Assembly: GCA_025356735.1 (NCBI GenBank)
Contig: JANXRT010000238.1
Coordinates: 1-9,274 of the forward strand
Direction of reading: 5' to 3'
DNA: 9,274 nt
From: Acetobacteraceae bacterium
GTDB taxonomy: Bacteria > Pseudomonadota > Alphaproteobacteria > Acetobacterales > Acetobacteraceae
Shown one piece after another: positions 1-6,955 of the stretch. Every line of letters starts with the position of its first letter. The stretch's first letter is position 1. The notes under the pieces were generated by a model that was not told the DNA's origin, did no database searches, and worked only from the letters and a program-made list of their open reading frames with translations. The position numbers were made by a program, and so were the translations under genes.

Positions 1-197
1 CCCTGAACGAGCGTGAGCGCCACATCCTTACCGAACGCCGCCTGACTGAGGAGCCGACCACGCTCGAGGATCTGTCGCACCAGTACAACATCTCGCGCGA
101 GCGGGTTCGTCAGATCGAGGTGCGGGCGTTCGAGAAGCTGCAGAAAGCGATGAAGACCCAGGTCGCCGAGCGTCGGATGGCTGCCCAGGCTGCCTGA
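1..197 (+). CDS. rpoH: RNA polymerase sigma-32-like factor (RpoH), C-terminal fragment
   Basis: Only the last 64 codons are present, read in the frame beginning at base 3 and ending at TGA 195-197; the start lies left of the window. The translation opens with LNERERHI and carries the sigma region 4.2 helix-turn-helix, with TTLEDLSHQYNISRERVRQ followed by IEVRAFEKLQKA. This is the part that contacts the -35 promoter element. The run ISRERVRQIE is typical of the sigma-70 family, and the segment EVRAFEKLQKAM is typical of alphaproteobacterial RpoH, the heat-shock sigma factor. The short tail after it (KTQVAERRMAAQAA) lacks further domains, as expected for RpoH. A strong terminator follows 24 bases after the stop. 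Another group-2/3 sigma factor is possible, since only region 4 is visible, but RpoH fits best. Confidence 0.85.
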   Translation, partial: LNERERHILTERRLTEEPTTLEDLSHQYNISRERVRQIEVRAFEKLQKAMKTQVAERRMAAQAA

Positions 198-221
198 TCA
201 TCTGACTCCTGAAGCCAACTG

Positions 222-256
222 AAAGCCAGGAGCTTGCTCCTGGCTTTTCTATTTTG
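222..256 (+). terminator. Intrinsic terminator after rpoH, possibly shared with the convergent gene
   Basis: Two perfect complementary 12-base arms (222-233, AAAGCCAGGAGC, and 236-247) are separated by only two bases, so the real loop is about four bases after the top pair opens. A T-rich stretch (TTTT, then CTATTTT) follows on the plus strand, which makes this a classical terminator for the sigma factor gene. The convergent membrane-protein gene stops at 249, directly against the hairpin. On the minus strand the same stem is followed by only TTT, so termination in that direction is plausible but weaker. Confidence 0.9.
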
Positions 257-749
257 GATTGGGGTTGGCGGCCGGCGAAAAGCCCCATTCGACCTCCAGC
301 CGCTTGCGTGCGGCCGCCAAGGCTGTGGCGCGCGAGCGGCTGGCGACTTCCACCAGGATCCGCACGCCGACCGGCAGCAATTCAGCCAATAGCCAGCCGG
401 CGGCGGCGGCTCCCCAGGCCCAGCCGACGGCGTCGGGATCGGTGGCTAGAACCAGGGCGGCCGCCATCGTCTGACCGCCCGCCCACAGCAGCGTTATCGG
501 ACCGGTAATCGCACTCAGGCTAACGAGTGCGACGCAACGCGCGATCGGCCGACCTGGCTGGCGGTCGAGCACAGCCGCGACCACGGCCGGTCCGAACAGC
601 ACCGCCAGCAGCAGGGCGGTCGGCATGGCCAGCGTCACCAGCCCACCGCAGAGCAGGCCCTGCAGCCACAGCAAGGATCGAGGTGGGGCGAAATCGGTCG
701 CCGATCTGGCGCTGATCGGGCTGGCGCTGGCCGCCTTGGAGCGGGCCAC
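249..749 (-). CDS. Small multi-pass membrane protein, unknown function, coupled to the pseudokinase gene
   Basis: I do not recognise this 166-residue protein. The reading frame is open far upstream, but the upstream part overlaps the larger gene. The most sensible start is GTG at 747-749, giving MARSKAASASP and leaving 5 bases after the preceding stop, an arrangement typical of translational coupling. No good ribosome binding site is visible. The first ~24 residues are polar. Hydrophobic segments follow at about 26-61 (one long or two short helices split by Pro43/Pro54), 70-102 (broken by Gly/Pro near 83 and 91) and 108-134, so three to five membrane passes are likely. The C-terminal ~30 residues are basic and probably cytoplasmic. 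The close coupling suggests that it works with the tail-anchored kinase-like protein at the membrane. This is inference only. Confidence 0.7.
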   Translation of the reverse strand: MARSKAASASPISARSATDFAPPRSLLWLQGLLCGGLVTLAMPTALLLAVLFGPAVVAAVLDRQPGRPIARCVALVSLSAITGPITLLWAGGQTMAAALVLATDPDAVGWAWGAAAAGWLLAELLPVGVRILVEVASRSRATALAAARKRLEVEWGFSPAANPNPK

Positions 750-754
750 GCCCT

Positions 755-2776
755 TTAGCTCAGCGCCTGGACGGTCAGAACGGCAGCAAGCAGCGCCAGC
801 CCGATGCCGGCGGCGACCTCCTGGCCGAGTTGGACCGAGAACATGGCACGCTCCTGGCTGCCGGTGCGAAGCTGCGCCAGGTCGGCGTCGATCCGCCGAA
901 GCGCCGCCTCCGCCTGGCGCGCCTCGTTGCGGTCGGCGGCGCGTGAGGTTGGATCCTCGACCAGCGCCAGCATCGGGCCGAACAATCCGATCTCGGCCAG
1001 GGCACGAATTTGCACCGCGAACTGCGCCTGCCGGTCGCGCCGGCGCCAGAGCTGGCCGAGTGCCAGCGAACGCTCGACCAGCCAAAGGGCAAGGCCGGGC
1101 TGCGGCTGCGGCGAGAATATCGCCTGGATGTGGGCTAACAGGCTCAGTTGCGCGAGGGCGCCCTCCGCATCGGCATCGGTGGCGGTGATGGCGGCCAGGT
1201 CGGAATCGAGCCTGCGCTCGGCGCGGGCCGCGACGAAGGCGCAGACATGGGCGTCGATCGGGCGACTTGCGGCGAAGCCCGACCGGTTCGCGTTCAGGGC
1301 CGGCAGAAGATCGGCAAGGCGGAGCACGAGATGGCCGGCGACCAGCGGGCTGGCGCAGGGCAGCATCGGGTTGAGGCGATAGGCCAAGCGGGCGGCGTCG
1401 TCGTTCAATCCCGCGCCGCCCGCCCCGCGCTGGCGCTGGACGGCACGCAGCTGCCTTGCCGCGATGCGCAGCAGGCCGGCGTCGCAGCGATCCTCCCGCG
1501 CCTGTCCCCAGGCGCTGATCGCCTCCGCGGCGATCAGCCGTTCAAGCTTGCCGATCGTGGTTCGATCGATGTCGAGGGCGGCGGCAAGCGCCGGCCCGAT
1601 GCCGTCGGGCAGGATCGCAATGCCTTCCCAGGCCACCGGAGCCAGGGGGTCAAGCACCGCCACCACTCGCAGCAAGGCGAGCGACGCAGTCTGGGTGTCC
1701 TCGGCGTCGCCGCCTTGCGGGCGCATGGCCTCGTCAATCCGGGCCGCGAGGCCGCTGTCGCCAAGGCCGCGCCTCAGCCAGCTGCCGACGCTGCCGTCCC
1801 GAAGTGCCGCAAGCCCTGGAAGCGGATGGGTCGCGAGCTCGTAGGCGAGCTGCCTCGCATCGCTGATCGTGCCGGCGTTCGGATCATGGATGCGCGCAAT
1901 GTCGTCGGCCGGAGGCGGATCGCCGAACCGGAACCGGCGCTGCGCGCGCCGCGCCGGGCGGGCAGCGACGCGGCGTGTCCGTGCGGCGACCGGATCCATC
2001 AGCAGCGCGGCACCGGGCCGATGCTCGGGGTCTTCGGCCAGCATGCCGCGCGCGAGGTCGGCGAGTGCGGGGGGAAGGCGGTGGTCGCCGAGAAGGGCCG
2101 CATAGCTGCCGAGCTCGAGCTTGCGGCGGATGATCGTCGCGTCGTCCAGCCCGGCGAGCGGCGACGCTCCGGCCGCCAACGTCACCATCAGGGCACCGAG
2201 CGCATAGATGTCGTCGGCGAAGCAACCCTCGCCGCGACCCGAGGCGACGCACATGGCGACGCCGGGCGGCTCGAACAGGGCGGGTTGAAGGCTTGCCGGC
2301 GGGCTGGCCCAGGCACAGCCAAGGGTGATCTTCTGCCCAGGGGCCGCCGCGAACACGTTGTCGGGACGGATGGCGCGGTGCGTCAGGCCGATATCGTGCA
2401 ACGCGTGCAGTACCTGGGCGGCCGGGCGCAGCAGGAGGTCGAGCAATGCGGCCTCGGACCAGGTGTGGGGTGCCCGTGCCAACGAAGGGCCTGGGGGCGC
2501 CGGACACAGGATGAAGTTTTCGACGTGTCCGTCAGGTCCCGGTGCGGCGCCGTGCGCCACCGGATGCATCAGGTGATCGATCGGCCGGCCCAGAGCGGCG
2601 ATCGCTCCAGCGCGCGCTGGAAGACGGCGCAGCATCTGTATGGCGATGAGCTTTTCGCGGCCGTGCTCGAGATTGGTCACCGCGAAAGCCGGCAGGCCGC
2701 CGCCGGCGCCGTCGACCGGTTGATGGGCTTCGACGCGGTAGCGCCCGGCAATTGGCGAAAGCGGCTGGGTTTCCAT
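755..2776 (-). CDS. Tail-anchored protein with a degenerate Ser/Thr kinase-like (pseudokinase) domain
   Basis: A protein of 673 residues. Residues ~12-260 follow the Hanks-type kinase order. IAIQML (44-49) stands where VAIK would be, THRAIRPDN (132-140) aligns with the catalytic loop HRDLKPEN, and ITLGC (150-154) occupies the usual (I/L)DFG place. DDIYALG (188-194) is the helix-F motif and PEHRP (250-254) the helix-I arginine motif. By this alignment the ATP-anchoring Lys is Gln47, the catalytic-loop Asp is Ala135 and the DFG Asp is Gly153; only Asn140, Asp189 and Arg253 are kept. The glycine loop is also poor. A basic linker rich in Arg (about 265-286) leads into a long Ala/Leu-rich, probably helical region, and the protein ends in a hydrophobic helix (~650-672) typical of a tail anchor. 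It is likely a scaffold or binding module rather than a kinase. It lies 62 bases after purA with no terminator between, so probably in the same operon. No clear ribosome binding site precedes the ATG. Confidence 0.8.
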   Translation of the reverse strand: METQPLSPIAGRYRVEAHQPVDGAGGGLPAFAVTNLEHGREKLIAIQMLRRLPARAGAIAALGRPIDHLMHPVAHGAAPGPDGHVENFILCPAPPGPSLARAPHTWSEAALLDLLLRPAAQVLHALHDIGLTHRAIRPDNVFAAAPGQKITLGCAWASPPASLQPALFEPPGVAMCVASGRGEGCFADDIYALGALMVTLAAGASPLAGLDDATIIRRKLELGSYAALLGDHRLPPALADLARGMLAEDPEHRPGAALLMDPVAARTRRVAARPARRAQRRFRFGDPPPADDIARIHDPNAGTISDARQLAYELATHPLPGLAALRDGSVGSWLRRGLGDSGLAARIDEAMRPQGGDAEDTQTASLALLRVVAVLDPLAPVAWEGIAILPDGIGPALAAALDIDRTTIGKLERLIAAEAISAWGQAREDRCDAGLLRIAARQLRAVQRQRGAGGAGLNDDAARLAYRLNPMLPCASPLVAGHLVLRLADLLPALNANRSGFAASRPIDAHVCAFVAARAERRLDSDLAAITATDADAEGALAQLSLLAHIQAIFSPQPQPGLALWLVERSLALGQLWRRRDRQAQFAVQIRALAEIGLFGPMLALVEDPTSRAADRNEARQAEAALRRIDADLAQLRTGSQERAMFSVQLGQEVAAGIGLALLAAVLTVQALS

Positions 2777-2838
2777 GCCGGCGGAGAATGGACCGGAAGA
2801 ATGAAGGAAGAGCTAGCGGGCCGTCCTGGAGGGAAGCC

Positions 2839-4128
2839 TCAGCCCTCGAACGGGTCACGGACGAGGATGGTGTCGTCGCGCTCCGGGCTGGTCGAGACCA
2901 GGGTGACCGGCGCCTCGACCAGCTCCTCAATGCGGCGGACGTATTTGATCGCCTGCGCCGGCAACGCCGCCCACGACCGGGCCCCACGGCAGGATCCCTG
3001 CCAGCCTTCCATGACCTCATAGACCGGTTGCGCCGCCGCCTGCGCCGCCTGGCCGGCGGGAAGGTGGCGAAATGCTTTGCCGTCAATCATGTAGCCGGTG
3101 CAGATGTGTAATTCTGGAAAGCCGTCCAGCACGTCGAGCTTGGTCAGCGCGAGGCCGTGGATGCCGCCGACCTTGACCGCCTGGCGGACCATGGCAGCGT
3201 TGAACCAGCCGCAGCGCCGGCGGCGGCCGGTGACGGTGCCGAACTCGTGCCCCCGCTCGCCGAGCTGCTTGCCGATGTCGTCATGCAGTTCGGTCGGGAA
3301 CGGTCCGGCGCCGACTCGGGTGGTATAGGCCTTGGCGATACCGAGCACGGTGCCGATCGACGAGGGGCCGGTGCCCGAACCCGAGGCGGCCGTGGCGGCG
3401 ACCGTGTTGGAGCTGGTGACGAACGGGTAGGTGCCGTGATCGACATCCAGCATCACCGCCTGCGCGCCCTCGAACAGGATGCGCTTGCCGGCACGGCGCG
3501 CCTCGTCCAGCCGCTCCCACACGGGTTCGGCAAAGGGCAGTATCTTCGGTGCGATCGCGAGCAGGCGGTCATATAGCTCCTGCTTGGAGAATGTCGCGGC
3601 GCCAAGCCCTCGCAGCAGCGTGTTGTGGTGCAGGAGCAACTCATCGAGCTTATCGGCGATCGTCTCGGGTTCGGCGAGGTCGCAGATTCGGATGGCGCGG
3701 CGGGCAACCTTGTCCTCATAGGCGGGACCGATGCCGCGGCCGGTGGTGCCGATGCGGCGATCGCCGCGGGCGTCCTCGCGCGCGCGGTCCAGGGCCGAGT
3801 GCACGGGCAGGATGAGCACCGCGTTCTCGGCGATGCGCAGCGTTTCCGGATCGACGCGCAGGCCCTGGGCACGCACTCGCTCGATCTCGGCCAGCAAGGC
3901 CTCCGGGTCGATCACCACGCCGTTGCCGATGATGCCGAGCTTTCCGCGCACCAGCCCGGATGGCAGCAGCGACAGCTTGTAGGTTTCGTTGCCGACGACG
4001 AGGGTATGGCCGGCGTTATGGCCGCCCTGGAAGCGCACGACGATGTCGGCCCGGCTGGCGAGCCAATCGACCACCTTGCCCTTGCCCTCGTCGCCCCACT
4101 GGGCCCCGATCACCGCAACGTTGCCCAA
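2839..4128 (-). CDS. purA: Adenylosuccinate synthetase
   Basis: Catalyses GTP-dependent joining of IMP and aspartate to adenylosuccinate, the first committed step from IMP to AMP, in the cytoplasm. The 429-residue length is normal for the family. Visible motifs are QWGDEGKGK at 10-18 (GTP/IMP site, with Asp13 as catalytic base), GGHNAGHTL around 35-43 (His41 catalytic), TTGRGIGPAYEDK (IMP phosphate site), the DVDHGTYPFVTSSNT segment, VGAGPFPTEL, TGRRRRCGW (nucleotide/aspartate loop), LTKLDVLDG (guanine recognition) and the C-terminal RDPF. The residue after GWF is Asn, where Asp is usual. The start is TTG at 4126-4128: it gives the expected GNVAVIGAQWG N-terminus and has GGAGAG a few bases upstream. 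hisZ ends 75 bases upstream, and the kinase-like gene follows after 62 bases. Identification is certain; the exact start is very likely. Confidence 0.97.
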   Translation of the reverse strand: MGNVAVIGAQWGDEGKGKVVDWLASRADIVVRFQGGHNAGHTLVVGNETYKLSLLPSGLVRGKLGIIGNGVVIDPEALLAEIERVRAQGLRVDPETLRIAENAVLILPVHSALDRAREDARGDRRIGTTGRGIGPAYEDKVARRAIRICDLAEPETIADKLDELLLHHNTLLRGLGAATFSKQELYDRLLAIAPKILPFAEPVWERLDEARRAGKRILFEGAQAVMLDVDHGTYPFVTSSNTVAATAASGSGTGPSSIGTVLGIAKAYTTRVGAGPFPTELHDDIGKQLGERGHEFGTVTGRRRRCGWFNAAMVRQAVKVGGIHGLALTKLDVLDGFPELHICTGYMIDGKAFRHLPAGQAAQAAAQPVYEVMEGWQGSCRGARSWAALPAQAIKYVRRIEELVEAPVTLVSTSPERDDTILVRDPFEG

Positions 4129-4131
4129 CTA

Positions 4132-4139
4132 TCTCTCCA
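4132..4139 (-). promoter_or_regulatory. Ribosome binding site supporting the TTG start of purA
   Basis: On the minus strand the sequence before the TTG reads GTGGAGAGATAG. Its GGAG core lies six bases before the start codon, a near-ideal Shine-Dalgarno position. This is the clearest binding site in the window and it decides the unusual TTG start. It may offset the weaker initiation expected from TTG. Confidence 0.6.
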
Positions 4140-4160
4140 CGCTTGCTGACAAATGGAACT

Positions 4161-4197
4161 CAAAGGCTTCGCCTTGAAGGAGGGGGCAGAGCCCCGG
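4161..4197. repeat. Two adjacent mini-hairpins in the hisZ-purA spacer (REP-like)
   Basis: The 75-base spacer between hisZ and purA holds two short hairpins. The first has AAGGC (4163-4167) pairing with GCCTT (4171-4175) around the loop TTC. The second has GGGGC (4183-4187) pairing with GCCCC (4191-4195) around AGA. Neither is followed by a T-run in the minus direction, so they are poor terminators. Paired motifs of the kind 'AAGGCnnnGCCTT' and 'GGGGCnnnGCCCC' recur between genes in some Acetobacteraceae, and this may be one degenerate copy. With a single copy visible, its repeat nature rests on recollection of the family, not on this window. It could also shield the 3' end of the hisZ message. 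Confidence 0.45.
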
Positions 4198-4203
4198 CCT
4201 TGC

Positions 4204-5346
4204 CTATTCTTCAACCGCAACACCATCCCGCAATACATGCGAGCATCCAAGGCGACGGGCCTCGCCTTGGATGTCTGCGGTTTTCGCCAATGCGGTGACG
4301 GTGGCGAAGCCCTGCGCTCGGAGTGAAGCAGCCTGCGCGCGATCCTGGCCGAACGGCACGAACAGGCGCGGCCTAGCCTGGCGGGGTGGAGCGGCGCGCA
4401 GCACGCTGTCAGGAAACAGGGTAAGCCCGGTCGCGGGCTCCGCGTCACCGCACAGGTAGCGTCCGCCGCGACCAAGCTCCTCATGGCGGCCGGGGGCGTA
4501 GATCGTGACGGAAACGCCGGTGTGGTAGCGAAAGCCGCGGAATTCCACCGGGTCGATCGTCAGCCGCAGGTCCGGCGCGTGGCGGCGAATGGCGGCGACG
4601 GTTTCGCGCAGCCGTTCGGCGAGCTTTTCCGCGACGATCGGCAGCCCGGCCGCGGCCAATGCCGCCAGGGCGCGGTCGGCGGGGCCGGCGGCGAGCAGGA
4701 GTTCGGTGAGGATCGGCGCCAGCGCGCCGCCATGGCGGGTGACGGCAGCGGCATCCTTGCGGTCGAGCGCGCGGGCGAGGGCGCCGCGCTCGGTGCCGTG
4801 GACATCGAATTCGTCGAATAAGGCGGGGGCGAGCATCGGCAAAGTGAGGTCGAAGCTGGGACGGTTGAGACCGACGGCGGCCAAGGCCTCGGCGCCGACC
4901 AGGACGATCTCGGCATCGGCCTCCGGGCTGTCGTTGCCGATAAGCTCGATGCCGGCTTGAGCGATCTGGCGTTCGGGGGCGAGCTGGCTTCCGCTGACGC
5001 GCAGGCACTGGCCGGCGTAGGACAGGCGCAACGGCCGCGCCGCGCCGGCCAGGCGCGTGGTGGCGATGCGTGCGACCTGTGGCGTGGTATCGGCACGCAG
5101 GCCCATCATGCGGTGGCTGTCCGGGTCCATTATCCGGAATATCTGCTCAGCGACAGCGGCGCCGGAGCCGGCCAGCAGGCTGTCCTCGAACTCGATCAGC
5201 GGCGGTTTCACCCGTTGATAGCCATGCGCGGCGAACACATTCATGATCGCGCCCACTGCCGACGCCTCGGTTTCGGCATCCGGCGGCAGCAGGTCTCGCA
5301 GCCCGGCGGGCAGCAAAGCGGGGTTGTCCGGAAGATCGTCGGTCAT
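4204..5346 (-). CDS. hisZ: ATP phosphoribosyltransferase regulatory subunit
   Basis: A protein of 380 residues resembling the catalytic core of histidyl-tRNA synthetase but without tRNA-charging ability. In organisms with the short form of HisG it joins HisG in a hetero-octamer, activating the first step of histidine synthesis and mediating feedback inhibition. Supporting sequence: LLPAGLRDLLPPDA near the N-terminus, FEDSLLAGSG, the motif-2-like block MGLRADTTPQVARIATTRL, then LRLSYAGQCLRV, and later EFRGFRYHTGVSVTIYAPG with GRGGRY (motif-3-like). It lacks the anticodon-binding domain of HisS, which fits its shorter length. It is the first gene of the leftward cluster, 127 bases from a divergent gene. 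No hisG is in the window. The ATG at 5344-5346 has no strong ribosome binding site; no in-frame alternative gives a better N-terminus. Confidence 0.92.
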   Translation of the reverse strand: MTDDLPDNPALLPAGLRDLLPPDAETEASAVGAIMNVFAAHGYQRVKPPLIEFEDSLLAGSGAAVAEQIFRIMDPDSHRMMGLRADTTPQVARIATTRLAGAARPLRLSYAGQCLRVSGSQLAPERQIAQAGIELIGNDSPEADAEIVLVGAEALAAVGLNRPSFDLTLPMLAPALFDEFDVHGTERGALARALDRKDAAAVTRHGGALAPILTELLLAAGPADRALAALAAAGLPIVAEKLAERLRETVAAIRRHAPDLRLTIDPVEFRGFRYHTGVSVTIYAPGRHEELGRGGRYLCGDAEPATGLTLFPDSVLRAAPPRQARPRLFVPFGQDRAQAASLRAQGFATVTALAKTADIQGEARRLGCSHVLRDGVAVEE

Positions 5347-5473
5347 CGCGCCGGCATAGCATTCCTGGCGGGAGGCAGAAAGCGGCCGGCCAACCCGGAT
5401 CAGCAGGCGAGTAAACGGTGGACACTACAACCAGTGCGATAGTATGTGGTGGTGACATCGGATTGCTCTGGCG
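5347..5473. promoter_or_regulatory. Divergent intergenic region between hisZ and the MBOAT gene
   Basis: This 127-base stretch must contain the start signals for the leftward hisZ operon and the rightward acyltransferase pair. I see no convincing sigma-70 promoter. The best rightward candidate is TGGACA at 5419-5424 (five of six -35 bases) with TAGTAT at 5440-5445, but the 15-base spacing is short. Local A+T content is higher at 5411-5460 than in the genes. No clear operator palindrome was found. Confidence 0.35.
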
Positions 5474-6952
5474 ATGCTGTTCAACTCGCAACTTTTCGTC
5501 CTTGGTTTCCTTCCGACCTGCCTCGGCGGGTTTTTCGTCGCTGGTCGTGTCGGCGGACGCGGCTGGGCTTTGGGATGGCTGTTACTCGCCAGCCTGTTCT
5601 TCTATGGCTGGTGGGCGCCGAGGTTCGTTTTCCTCCTGATCGGCTCGATGTCGTTCAATTTCATCATCGGTCGCCATATCGCCGGGCTGGCGTCGGCCGG
5701 GAATGAAACGCGCGCGCGCGCGTGGCTGACGGTCGGGATCGGCGGCAACCTGGCGCTGCTCGCCTGGTTCAAATATGCCGACTTCGTGCTGGCCTCGTTT
5801 GGTTCGGTGACGGGGATCAACATGCCGACGCTGGACCTGTTTCTGCCGCTGGCGATCAGTTTCTTCACCTTCCAGCAGATACTTTTCCTGCTGGATTGCC
5901 GGGCCCGGCCGGAGGTGGCGGAGGAGATGCTGCCCTACGCCTGCCTGGTCGCGTTCTTCCCGCATCTCATCGCCGGGCCGATCGTGCGGCCGAGCGAGAT
6001 CCTGCCGCAGTTCGCGAACGCCGGTTTCGAGAAGCCGGATACCGAAAACCTGATCGCGGGGTGCACGATGTTCCTGCTCGGCCTGGCCAAGAAGCTGGTG
6101 CTGGCCGACATGTTCGGTCGTTTCGCCGATGTCGGGTTCGACGCGGCGGCCAGCGGTGCCACGCTCAACCTGTTTGAGGCGTGGTATGCGGCGCTGGCCT
6201 ATGCGCTACAGATCTATTTCGACTTTTCCGGCTACTCCGACATGGCGATCGGGCTGGCGCGGATGTTCAACATCCGCTTTCCGTTGAACTTCGCCAGCCC
6301 GTACCAGACGGCCGACATCTCCGACTTCTGGCGCCGGTGGCATATCAGCCTGAGCCGGTTTCTGCGCGACACGGTCTATATCCCGCTCGGCGGCAACCGG
6401 CACGGCGAGGGGCGGCGCCAGGCCAACTTGATGGCGACGATGCTGCTGGGCGGCCTGTGGCACGGCGCGGCCTGGAACTTCTTCCTGTGGGGCGGGCTGC
6501 ACGGCGCTTTCCTGGTGGTCTTTTCGGTTTGGCAACGCGTTGGCGTGCGGCTGCCACGCTGGACCGCGCAGGGGCTGACGATTTTGGCCGTCGTTGTCGC
6601 GTGGGTGCCGTTTCGGGCGGCCAGCTTTTCCGCGACCGGTCAGATGCTGCATGCGATGGCCGGGCTGGATGGGGTGGCGCTGCCGCGGCGGATCGTCGAG
6701 GGAGTCCCGGGACTGGCGAGGCTGGTCGATGCGGTGCCGGTACTGTCGTTTCTCGGCGACGGGCGCAACTTGAGCTTCCCCGAGGTCACGGCGGCCCTGG
6801 CCGTCGGCTGGGGCATCGCGTTGCTGGCGCCGAACGTGCAGGCGCTGACCGAGCGCGGCCGGTCGCTGGCATTGGCCGGCAGCTTCGCGCTGACCGTGCA
6901 GGCGCTGTTCTTCGCACCGAGCGTTTCGCCATTCCTGTATTTCCGATTCTGA
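5474..6952 (+). CDS. MBOAT-family membrane O-acyltransferase (AlgI-like)
   Basis: A 492-residue, strongly hydrophobic protein with roughly ten or more membrane segments. Members of this family (AlgI, PatA, DltB and relatives) transfer an acyl group, usually acetyl, across or at the inner membrane onto exported glycans. It begins MLFNSQLFVLGFLP, the standard N-terminus of bacterial members. It contains PLAISFFTFQ, YFDFSGYSDMAIGLA, FWRRWHISLSRFLRD (His290), YIPLGGNR and the hallmark LLGGLWHGAAWNF with His330, the family's invariant catalytic histidine. The ATG is effectively forced, because an in-frame TGA lies 21 bases upstream with no ATG/GTG/TTG between; no clear ribosome binding site is seen. 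The SGNH-like gene begins 3 bases after its stop, so the two form a pair. A (CG)7 run occurs at 5709-5722. The acceptor cannot be named from sequence: a surface polysaccharide is likely, alginate itself unsupported. Confidence 0.9.
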   Translation: MLFNSQLFVLGFLPTCLGGFFVAGRVGGRGWALGWLLLASLFFYGWWAPRFVFLLIGSMSFNFIIGRHIAGLASAGNETRARAWLTVGIGGNLALLAWFKYADFVLASFGSVTGINMPTLDLFLPLAISFFTFQQILFLLDCRARPEVAEEMLPYACLVAFFPHLIAGPIVRPSEILPQFANAGFEKPDTENLIAGCTMFLLGLAKKLVLADMFGRFADVGFDAAASGATLNLFEAWYAALAYALQIYFDFSGYSDMAIGLARMFNIRFPLNFASPYQTADISDFWRRWHISLSRFLRDTVYIPLGGNRHGEGRRQANLMATMLLGGLWHGAAWNFFLWGGLHGAFLVVFSVWQRVGVRLPRWTAQGLTILAVVVAWVPFRAASFSATGQMLHAMAGLDGVALPRRIVEGVPGLARLVDAVPVLSFLGDGRNLSFPEVTAALAVGWGIALLAPNVQALTERGRSLALAGSFALTVQALFFAPSVSPFLYFRF

Positions 6953-6955
6953 CCG

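Noticed and set aside
750..1085. Upstream extension of the small membrane-protein frame (would give 278 residues)
   Set aside because: The extra part lies wholly inside the pseudokinase gene in another frame and reads as low-complexity Arg/Pro/Gly sequence. The GTG at 747-749 gives a coupled start and a normal membrane-protein N-terminus.
755..2776. Active serine/threonine protein kinase
   Set aside because: The three classical catalytic positions are Gln, Ala and Gly by motif alignment, so the activity label is not supported by the sequence.
1148..3022. A 624-codon open frame on the plus strand opposite the pseudokinase gene
   Set aside because: It is a mirror of strong G/C third-position bias in the opposite gene. 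The translation is rich in Arg/Gly/Ala with no recognisable motif, and it runs across the pseudokinase start and into the end of purA.
5411..5450. A sigma-70 promoter for the MBOAT pair
   Set aside because: The TGGACA box has only a 15-base spacing to TAGTAT, and other -10 choices match poorly. It is kept only as a weak candidate within the intergenic entry.
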